Assembly (NCBI GenBank): GCA_011772275.1
Contig: WVZU01000306.1
Span: 7,272-13,474, forward strand
Direction of reading: 5' to 3'
Source of the DNA: Planctomycetales bacterium
Lineage (GTDB): Bacteria; Planctomycetota; Planctomycetia; Pirellulales; UBA7805
DNA: 6,203 nucleotides
The position numbers and the translations under genes are program-made. Of this stretch, positions 1 to 6,000 are shown piece after piece. The number at the start of each line of letters is the position of its first letter. The first letter of the stretch is position 1. The notes beneath the pieces are model-generated. The model saw nothing but the letters and a program-made list of their open reading frames with translations. It was not told the DNA's origin and did not search any database.

Positions 1-2
1 TC

Positions 3-560
3 CTACACCTCAATCTTTTGCGACTTGCCGACTTTGAATTTCTTGTAATCGATCCAGACTTCCCCCCCCTTGCGAATTTCGACATCCAACCGGTCCAGGG
101 GGCGTGGGCTGGGGCCGTAGGTGACCGATCCGTCCAGGGCAAAGCCGCTGGTGTGACACGGACACTGAAACTCGCCGGCCGCGCTCTTGAAGTCGCACGC
201 ACAGCCCAGGTGGGGGCAGATCACGCTAAAAGCGACCGGCGGCTGGTCCGGGCTGGCGCGGACCAGGAACACCGCATCCACAGGCTGAGCCGGGTACTTG
301 TTCCACTTGTCCGTCCGGTCCGTGACCACTTGAAAACGGCGCGGGATTCCGTCCGGCGGTAAGGCATCCAGCGTGGTGAGCCGCAGGAACTTGTCCCGCT
401 TCTTTTTCCGTCGTAGCAGTGGATCCAGAAAGACGGTCAAGCTCAACATCAGCGGGGCAGCGGCGACCAGTCCGCCAATCAAGAAGGCCAACACGCCACG
501 CCGGCCAGCGGCCGGGCCCTTTTGCTGTTGGTCACTCCCTTCGCCGCGACTATCCGTCAT
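3..560 (-). CDS. Rieske 2Fe-2S protein, membrane anchored (quinol-cytochrome c reductase type)
   Basis: Complete protein of 185 residues. It probably carries electrons from (mena)quinol to cytochrome c as the iron-sulfur subunit of a bc-type complex. The two cluster boxes are clear: CPHLGC (115-120) and CPCHTS (133-138). By family knowledge Cys115, His117, Cys133 and His136 bind the 2Fe-2S cluster, and Cys120-Cys135 form the stabilising disulfide. A GPSPRPL stretch (149-155) matches the conserved proline loop. The N terminus has a twin arginine (20-21) followed by a hydrophobic segment (about 22-45), consistent with a Tat-exported, uncleaved anchor, then a basic KKKR patch. The ATG is supported by GAGAGG seven bases upstream. 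Oddities: Pro116 replaces the usual Thr, and Phe140 stands where high-potential Rieske proteins have Tyr. It lies 159 bp downstream of the DHH gene. Any cytochrome b partner would be beyond the left edge. The exact complex is inferred. Confidence 0.93.
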   Translation of the reverse strand: MTDSRGEGSDQQQKGPAAGRRGVLAFLIGGLVAAAPLMLSLTVFLDPLLRRKKKRDKFLRLTTLDALPPDGIPRRFQVVTDRTDKWNKYPAQPVDAVFLVRASPDQPPVAFSVICPHLGCACDFKSAAGEFQCPCHTSGFALDGSVTYGPSPRPLDRLDVEIRKGGEVWIDYKKFKVGKSQKIEV

Positions 561-567
561 CTGCTTG

Positions 568-573
568 CCTCTC
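568..573 (-). promoter_or_regulatory. Ribosome binding site of the Rieske gene
   Basis: On the minus strand GAGAGG lies seven bases before the ATG at 560. This is a good Shine-Dalgarno match at normal spacing. It fixes the start and shows the gene is translated independently of the distant upstream gene. Confidence 0.6.
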
Positions 574-662
574 TCGAGCTGTCTGCCTGCCGAAGCCTTT
601 TTGTTTGGCTTGCCAGTCCTGATCTGCCGCTGGCCGGTCTGCAGATCCGTTCTGTGCGTTTG

Positions 663-676
663 CGTGATCCGTGATC
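663..676. repeat. Tandem 7-bp repeat CGTGATC x2
   Basis: Two exact adjacent copies of CGTGATC lie in the nrnA-Rieske gap. They overlap GATCCGT (666-672), whose other copy is at 644-650. The clustering of GATC-centred words about two helical turns apart could be an operator for the Rieske gene, or chance. Confidence 0.4.
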
Positions 677-719
677 TACGATTCCCGGATCGTCCGTCCT
701 TCTTGTTGAGCAGGCGGGT

Positions 720-1706
720 TCAATCCTTCATGGCGGCCAACACGGCGTCCAGGACTTGGCGCCGAGCCGTTTCGAAGGGTTCGTCAATAAAGGCACCGGC
801 GGCCGCCTTGTGGCCACCTCCCCCGAATTCTTCGGCGACCTGGCTGCAATCCAGCTCGCAGCGGCTGCGAAAGCTGAGCTTAAAACCGCCTTGCTCTTGT
901 TCGACGAGGATCACCGCCACCTCCACTCCGGCGATGGTCAGTGTTTCGTTGATCACGTCCTCTGTATCGCTGGCCAAAGCGCCGGCCGCCACGAAGTCTT
1001 CGCGGAGGCAAGCGGTGTGGGCCAGCCGTCCGTTCCGTTCCGTCTCGGTACGGCTCAAAATGCGGCCCCGCAGTTTGAGGCGGGCCAGGGTGTCCTGCTC
1101 GTACAACTCCCGATAGATGTCCTGCGGCACGGCCCCGGCGTCGACCAGCCGAGCTGCGATGCGGAGCGCTTCCCCGCCGACCGAGGCGTAGCGATACCAG
1201 CCGGTGTCGGTTGCCTGGGCGGCAAAAAGGGGCGCGGCCATGCGGGGGTTGAGGGATACGCCCAGATGCGCGGCCGCCTCTACCACCAGCCGCCCCGTCG
1301 CCTCCGCCGTCGTGTCCTTGAAAAGCTCGGCACCCAAATCGTCACCGCTCACATGATGGTCCAGCACAATCTTCAACGCCGAGCTGTCGCGGACAACGTC
1401 CGCCATCGGGCCCAGCTGAGCCCACGCGCTGGTGTCCAGCACCATCAGCACTTCCCTGTCTTCCAGGTCGCCGGCCTGAACCTCTTCGCCCAGCGTCTGC
1501 AAGCGGAGCTCGGGGTCAATAAAAGCCAGGTTGGGGGGCGTGGCCTGTCCGTTCACAATCATAACGCTCTTGCCCAGCTCGTCCAGCACGGCAGCCATCC
1601 CCAGTTCACTACCCAGCGCATCGCAGTCGGGGCGGATATGGGACGTGATCAGATACCGGTCGTGCTGGTCAATGACCTGCTTGAAACGCTGCCAGTCGAT
1701 GCTCAT
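720..1706 (-). CDS. nrnA: DHH/DHHA1 phosphoesterase, NrnA-like oligoribonuclease / pAp phosphatase
   Basis: 328 residues, the usual length for NrnA. The family removes nucleotides from the last short RNA fragments (nanoRNA) and/or dephosphorylates 3'-phosphoadenosine 5'-phosphate, using two Mn ions in the cytoplasm. DHH domain motifs are all present: HIRPDCDALGS (23-33; His23, Asp27, Asp29), VLDTS (Asp91), LDHH (115-118) and the ATDTG motif (165-169; Asp167). The C-terminal DHHA1 domain carries the GGGGHKAAAG substrate-binding loop (295-304). No key residue is missing. The ATG at 1706 is preceded by a G-rich stretch ending in GGAAG about eight bases upstream, a weak but plausible ribosome site. 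The start is 24 bp after the ribF stop, suggesting co-transcription. In many bacteria a DHH gene of this family sits near rbfA, truB and ribF, so the pairing is familiar. Whether this enzyme prefers nanoRNA or pAp cannot be read from the sequence. Confidence 0.93.
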   Translation of the reverse strand: MSIDWQRFKQVIDQHDRYLITSHIRPDCDALGSELGMAAVLDELGKSVMIVNGQATPPNLAFIDPELRLQTLGEEVQAGDLEDREVLMVLDTSAWAQLGPMADVVRDSSALKIVLDHHVSGDDLGAELFKDTTAEATGRLVVEAAAHLGVSLNPRMAAPLFAAQATDTGWYRYASVGGEALRIAARLVDAGAVPQDIYRELYEQDTLARLKLRGRILSRTETERNGRLAHTACLREDFVAAGALASDTEDVINETLTIAGVEVAVILVEQEQGGFKLSFRSRCELDCSQVAEEFGGGGHKAAAGAFIDEPFETARRQVLDAVLAAMKD

Positions 1707-1730
1707 CGGTCGCGCTTCCCCCCTGCAACG

Positions 1731-2711
1731 TTAAGGCTCACTGCCGGCCAACCGTTTCACCAGCTCCTGCACGCGCTGCACGTCCGCCGACAGCTGGCGC
1801 TGCAGATCCTCGACGCTGGCAAAGGGTTGAATGTCGCGGATGCGGCTCAAAAAATCAAGCTCAAGCGGTTGGCCGTAAAGCGTTGCCTCACAGCCGATCA
1901 GGTGGACCTCCACTTTCCGAGCGGTTTCGCCGAAGGTCGGATTGGGGCCCACGTTGATCGCTGCCGGCCAACAAGTTCCCGCTCGACCCACCCCCGCATA
2001 GACCCCGTCGCCCGGCAAGAGGGTGTCAATCGCTTCCAGGTTAGCCGTGGGGAATCCGATTTTCGCGCCGCGAGCTGCACCGTGCGTTACCATACCGCGG
2101 AGGCGGTAAGGTTGCGTCAACAGGGCGCGCACTCGGTCGACATCGCCGGCGGCCAGATGTTGCCGCACCCGCGAACTGCTGACCGGCTGGCCGTCGACCT
2201 CCACCGGCTGGACGACCTCCAGCTGGACCTCGGCCTCCGCGGCGAGGCTGGCCAGTCGTTCGATTGTGCCAGCCCGATTGCGGCCGAAGTGAAAATTGGG
2301 GCCCTCCACCACGGCCCGGGCGGCCAGCCGCTGGCAGACGATCTGTTGAAAAAACGCTGCCGGCTCCAGCTGCAAGAGGGCCAGGTCGGTGGGGTAGGCA
2401 ATCACCGCGTCGACCCCCAGCCGGCCCAGCAGCTCTGCCTTGCGGTCCGTCCAGGTCAGCGGGGGCGGAGCTTCGGACGGCCGCAGCAGGCGAACCGGAT
2501 GGGGATCGAAGGTGAACACCACCGCCGCGCCATGGATCTGGCGAGCCCATGCGGTTAAGCGGCCAATAATGCGGGCATGGCCCAGATGCACCCCGTCAAA
2601 ATTGCCGATGGATACGGCGCCCCCCAAGACCGCGGGGGGCAGGTTGGCGAGATTGTTGAAGATCTCCACGCGAGTCGCTCGACGGGGACGGTGGCGGGAC
2701 AAGCCGCTCAT
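1731..2711 (-). CDS. ribF: Bifunctional riboflavin kinase / FMN adenylyltransferase
   Basis: 326 residues from the ATG at 2711. It converts riboflavin to FMN and then FAD in the cytoplasm. The N-terminal adenylyltransferase domain shows GNFDGVHLGH (36-45, with the HxGH-type nucleotide site), FDPHPV (68-73), the GPNFHFGRNRAGT loop (137-149) and SSSRVR (178-183). The C-terminal flavokinase domain shows HGAARGAKIGFPTANL (210-225, the PTAN metal/ATP motif), PGDGVYAG, NVGPNPTFG (253-261) and the probable catalytic Glu268 in KVEVHL. Length and domain order are normal. An in-frame TTG two codons upstream (2717) and a GTG at about codon 15 are other possible starts. The ATG is preferred although no strong Shine-Dalgarno sits before it. 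The gene supplies flavins generally. Its 24-bp spacing to nrnA suggests one transcript. Its leader holds a G-quadruplex motif and an upstream terminator-like hairpin. Confidence 0.96.
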   Translation of the reverse strand: MSGLSRHRPRRATRVEIFNNLANLPPAVLGGAVSIGNFDGVHLGHARIIGRLTAWARQIHGAAVVFTFDPHPVRLLRPSEAPPPLTWTDRKAELLGRLGVDAVIAYPTDLALLQLEPAAFFQQIVCQRLAARAVVEGPNFHFGRNRAGTIERLASLAAEAEVQLEVVQPVEVDGQPVSSSRVRQHLAAGDVDRVRALLTQPYRLRGMVTHGAARGAKIGFPTANLEAIDTLLPGDGVYAGVGRAGTCWPAAINVGPNPTFGETARKVEVHLIGCEATLYGQPLELDFLSRIRDIQPFASVEDLQRQLSADVQRVQELVKRLAGSEP

Positions 2712-2755
2712 TATCAAAAGCGTTCACCCGCAGATCAAGCGCACGCCGCTGGACA

Positions 2756-2784
2756 CCCCTCCCCTTCACCCCTTGCGGCCCCCC
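2756..2784 (-). promoter_or_regulatory. G-quadruplex motif in the ribF leader
   Basis: On the minus strand, which is the ribF mRNA sense, there are four G runs of 6, 4, 4 and 4 with loops of 6, 4 and 1 bases. This satisfies the strict four-tetrad quadruplex pattern. It lies 45 to 73 bases before the ribF ATG, so it would be in the mRNA leader if transcription starts upstream of it. Folding and function are inferred. Confidence 0.5.
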
Positions 2785-2833
2785 TCGCAAAGTCAGCGAA
2801 AGGCCGCCTCTTATTACCATTCGACCTGGCAAA

Positions 2834-2893
2834 AACCAGCCGACCGGCGATTCGCCTGACCAGATCCGACGGCAGGCGACCGGTCGGCGGGTT
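2834..2893 (-). terminator. Long hairpin followed by T tract on minus strand (terminator or attenuator candidate)
   Basis: The arms are AACC (2834-2837), GCCGACCGG (2839-2847) and TCGCCTG (2852-2858). They pair perfectly with CAGGCGA (2873-2879), CCGGTCGGC (2880-2888) and GGTT (2890-2893). That is 20 base pairs broken by one mismatch and one 4-nt bulge, around a 14-nt loop. Read on the minus strand the stem runs into TTTTT (complement of 2831-2835), as in a Rho-independent terminator. On the plus strand no T tract follows. It sits about 120 bp before ribF with no minus-strand gene visible upstream. It could therefore end antisense transcription coming from the giant gene or act as an attenuator of ribF. 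Confidence 0.5.
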
Positions 2894-2952
2894 CGGGCTG
2901 TAAGGCTTATGTGGCCTTTCCACCGGGCCCAGGGGTGCGAAGTTGAGCCTGG

Positions 2953-2974
2953 TTGCCGCTGGCCGTTGCGGCAA
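2953..2974. repeat. Perfect 7-bp inverted repeat, TTGCCGC / GCGGCAA
   Basis: TTGCCGC (2953-2959) and GCGGCAA (2968-2974) are exact inverted copies with an 8-nt loop. It is followed on the plus strand by an A-rich stretch, not by T, so it is not a plus-strand terminator. It could be a leader hairpin or a protein-binding dyad. Confidence 0.4.
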
Positions 2975-2989
2975 GGGTGGCGAAAAAAG

Positions 2990-3003
2990 CTAGGTTTTCC
3001 TAG
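2990..3003. repeat. Small hairpin CTAGG-TTTT-CCTAG
   Basis: A perfect 5-bp stem with a TTTT loop, ending three bases before the larger 3007-3029 hairpin. The two could stack in the leader RNA of the giant gene. Confidence 0.35.
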
Positions 3004-3006
3004 GGA

Positions 3007-3029
3007 GGTGTGCGCACCAGGCGCACACC
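3007..3029. promoter_or_regulatory. Perfect 9-bp dyad, hairpin or operator upstream of the giant gene
   Basis: GGTGTGCGC (3007-3015) and GCGCACACC (3021-3029) are exact inverted copies around ACCAG. The left arm overlaps a near-consensus Shine-Dalgarno core (GGAGGTG, 3004-3010). The dyad lies 62 bases before the ATG at 3092. It could be a strong RNA hairpin in the leader or a symmetric operator. The sequence alone does not decide. Confidence 0.5.
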
Positions 3030-3077
3030 GTACGACGCGAGCATACCCGCGCGCCCCCCTTGCGGCGCCCGGGACAG

Positions 3078-3095
3078 ATGACGGCATTGAGATGA
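3078..3095 (+). other. Possible five-codon upstream reading frame overlapping the giant gene start
   Basis: ATG at 3078 opens a frame encoding MTALR whose TGA stop (3093-3095) overlaps the ATG of the giant gene as ATGA. This geometry is typical of translational coupling. The giant gene lacks a good Shine-Dalgarno of its own. No strong ribosome site precedes the small frame either (only GGGA three bases upstream), so it may be chance. Confidence 0.2.
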
Positions 3096-6000
3096 ACAAC
3101 TCTTGGAAAGACCTCCAGCAATGGCGCAAAGCCGGGCGCCAACTTCTCGACCGGCTGGGCACCAAGCCTGCAAAGCCCACCAAATACAGTCTGGACATCG
3201 CGGCCCTGGAAGACCGGATCCTGTTCAACGCCGTCGTCGCGCCGACCGACGTCAGCCCGGACGCCGCCGACGCCTTCGCCAGCGAACCGGTCGACTTTGG
3301 CGTGGAACCTGTCTTCAACGAAGAGGGCGACGAGCTGGTCGCCGGGGAGACCGCGGAGGAGCAAGTTGCGCCGGCACCTGCAGGTCAGGACAGCCTGGCT
3401 ACCGAGCTGGTCCGCGAGCTGGTCTTTGTGGACGGCAGCGTCGCGGACTATCAACAACTAATCGACGACGTGCTGGCCTCACAGGCAGAGGGTCGAGCTA
3501 TCGATGTGATCTTGCTGGAGGCCGATCGCGACGGCATCGATCAGATCACTACCGCCCTCATCGACTACCAGGATCTGGATGCGATTCACCTGGTTTCCCA
3601 TGGCACCGATCGAACGCTGAAGCTGGGTTCCACCTGGCTGTCCATGGACAACATCAGCCCGTACGCCGGGCAGATCACGGGTTGGCGGGACGCGTTGAGC
3701 GACGGTGCGGACCTGCTGGTCTACGGTTGCAATCTGGCCTCTGGCGAAGAAGGTCGCATGCTGCTGGAGTCGCTGGCGACACTGGCCGATGTCGATACGG
3801 CCGCCAGCCTTGACGATACCGGCCACGCCGCGTTGGGCGGCGACTGGGACCTGGAGTACCACCAGGGCCTGATCGAGACCAGCCTGGCCTTTCGTGCCGA
3901 TGTGCAGCAGAACTGGTCCGGCTTGTTGGCCTCTTTTGTCGTCACCAATACCAACGACAGCGGTGCGGGTTCGCTCCGCCAGGCGATCCTCGATGCCAAT
4001 GCCAACTCCGGGTCCGACACCATCACGTTCAATATTGGCGGTGGCGGGCTGCAGACCATTGTTGTGGGAACGACAGCCCTGCCCACAATCACGGAAACGG
4101 TCACCCTGGACGCGACAACTCAGCCCGGCTATGCCGGCGACCCGCTGATCCAGCTTGATGGCTCGGCCACCACCGGCGGCGCCAACGGCCTGGCGATTGA
4201 AGACAGCACCAACAGCAACACGATTAAGGGATTCATTATCCACAGCTTTGCCGATGCTGGGATCGAGGTGTTAAGCAACAACAACATTATCCAAAACAAC
4301 TGGGTGGGGATCGATGCCAGCGCCAATGCCGCTCCCAACGGCAGTTACGGGATCCTCGTGGCCTCTGGGTCGGCCAACAATCTGATCGGCGGCACCGGCC
4401 CGAACGACCACAACGTGATCTCTGGCAACACCTTGTCGGGCATCATCATTCGCGACAGTGGATCAAACAACAACCTGATCCAGGGAAACCTGATCGGCGT
4501 GGCGCCGGACGGTATGACAGCGGTCCCCAACGGCGGCCATGGCATCCTCTTCAGTACGTCGGTGTCGAACAACAGGGTGGGCGGCACGTTTGCAGGTCAA
4601 GGAAATATAATCGCCTACAACATGTTGAACGGTGTCAGCGCAGACAGCGACTCGGGAGACAAAAATGCGATCCTGGGCAACCAGATCTACGGCAATTTGG
4701 GACTGGGCATCGACCTGAATACCGACGGCGTGACGCTCAACGATGGCGGCTCGCCGGCCGACCTGGACAACGGGCCCAACGGGCTGCAGAACTTTCCGGT
4801 GCTGAGCACTGTCTTTACCAACGCTGTCGATACCGTAACCATTACCGGGTCGCTTGACACTGCAGCCGACAACACCTATCGCATCGAGTTTTTTGCCAGC
4901 AGCACAACCGATTTCTCGAGCCACGGTGAGGCCGAACGTTATCTGGGTGCCATCTCTGTCTTGACAGACGCCAATGGCACGGCGAGCTTCAACGTGGCCC
5001 TCTCCAGCACCGTGGCCATCGGCGAATTCGTTACCGCCACGGCGACCGTCGACCTGGGGGGCGATGTCTACCGCTCCACATCAGAATTCGCTCAGAACGT
5101 CGTCGCCGTCAACGCCGCCCCTGTTTTGCTCGATACCGTCGTCACTCTGGACCCCATCACCGAGGACTCCCCGGCTCCCTCAGGGGCCGTGGGCACCCTG
5201 ATTTCCTCCATCGCCGATTTAAATCCTCCACTCGGCGGCCAGGACAACGTCACCGACGCCGATGGTGGGACGGTATCCGGAATTGCTCTGGTCGGCACCG
5301 ATGCCACCAACGGCATTTGGTGGTATTCCATCAACGGTGGTGCGACCTGGAACGCGGTCGGCGCTGTCAGTTCGACCAGCGCTTTGCTGCTGGCCGACGA
5401 TGCCCGTATCTATTTTCAGCCCAACCCTGACTACTATGGGACCCTCGCCAGTGCCATCACCTTCCACGCCTGGGATCAAACCAGCGGGACCAACGGCGGG
5501 ACGGTTGATCTGACGTCAAACTACACCGTCCGCGATGAATTTAACGCCGTGTCCTACTCCAACGACGATGGCACCGCAAACTGGGCCGGTCCTTGGATCG
5601 AAGTCGGAGACAGTGGGGCGGCAGCCAATGGTGACATACAAGTGACTGGTGGAGAACTGCGCATCGGCAATTCGGAGGATCCGGGATTTGAGAGTATCGC
5701 GCGCCAGGCCGATCTGTCCACCGCCGACTCGGCGACCCTAAGCTTCGATTTTCGGACGACGGCAGGGGTTAATTCGGACGATTCGCTGGTCGTGGAAGTC
5801 TCCGACAATGGCGGTTCGAGCTGGACTATTCTGGAACAATTTGTGGGAATCGTCGGTGTCTCGTCAGGCACGCGCAGCTACAACATCACCAGCTACGTGG
5901 CTGCGGACACGCAGATTCGCTTCCGGGTAGATGCCAAATATGACAATACGGACGAGTACTTTCACGTTGACAATCTGCAAATTCAGTATTCTGCCAGTGC

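Larger units (their letters stand above)
561..719 (-). other. Intergenic gap between nrnA and the Rieske gene
   Basis: This 159-bp stretch has no convincing gene. It contains a perfect 7-bp tandem duplication (CGTGATC at 663-669 and 670-676). GATCCGT occurs at 644-650 and 666-672, 22 bp apart, and the inverted copy CGGATC is at 686-691. A GC-rich stem with a T tract, as expected for an intrinsic terminator after nrnA, was not found. The gap is long enough for a separate promoter for the Rieske gene, but I could not identify clear -35 and -10 elements. Confidence 0.5.
2712..3091. other. Structured divergent intergenic region between ribF and the giant gene
   Basis: About 380 bp without a credible gene. 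Going right it holds C-rich runs (G-quadruplex motif on the minus strand, 2756-2784), an AT-rich TAATAA on the minus strand (2811-2816, possible -10 of ribF), a 60-nt hairpin (2834-2893), a 5-bp hairpin (2902-2918), a 7-bp hairpin (2953-2974), a 5-bp hairpin (2990-3003) and a 9-bp hairpin (3007-3029). For the plus-strand gene, TTGCGG (2967-2972) and TAGGTT (2991-2996), 18 bp apart, are a weak promoter candidate. Promoters of both divergent genes must lie here or inside neighbouring coding sequence, but none is clear-cut. Confidence 0.6.

Noticed and set aside
373..1116. A 247-codon plus-strand frame crossing from the Rieske gene into nrnA
   Set aside because: It overlaps two well-supported minus-strand genes and its product is low-complexity Ser/Arg-rich with no domain.
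756..2558. A 600-codon open frame on the plus strand, antisense to both nrnA and ribF
   Set aside because: The opposite strand encodes two proteins with complete family motifs. The antisense translation has no recognisable domain and is rich in His, Arg and Gln, as expected of a mirror frame in GC-biased DNA.
2715..2717. TTG at 2717 as the ribF start
   Set aside because: It adds only Met-Ile before an in-frame ATG. There is no better ribosome site for the TTG, so the ATG at 2711 is preferred.
2834..2893. FMN riboswitch in front of ribF
   Set aside because: CCGACCGGCG at 2840-2849 resembles a conserved piece of the FMN element, but it is on the plus strand, opposite to ribF. The other conserved blocks (AGGGTGAAATTC-like and its partner) are absent on both strands.
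3008..3010. GTG at 3008 as an earlier start of the giant protein
   Set aside because: The frame is open, but the GTG lies inside the Shine-Dalgarno-like sequence itself. It would add 28 Arg/Pro/Ala-rich residues without any signal peptide.
2712..3091. tRNA, small RNA gene or CRISPR array in the intergenic region
   Set aside because: No cloverleaf with a TTC arm and no regularly spaced direct repeats are visible. The structure consists of separate inverted repeats of different sequence.
2596..3318. Minus-strand frames across the intergenic region and the start of the giant gene (also 2735-2974, 2990-3457 and 3479-4243)
   Set aside because: They are shadows of ribF, of the intergenic repeats, or of the DUF4347 region. 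None shows family motifs, and the giant gene is clearly real on the other strand.
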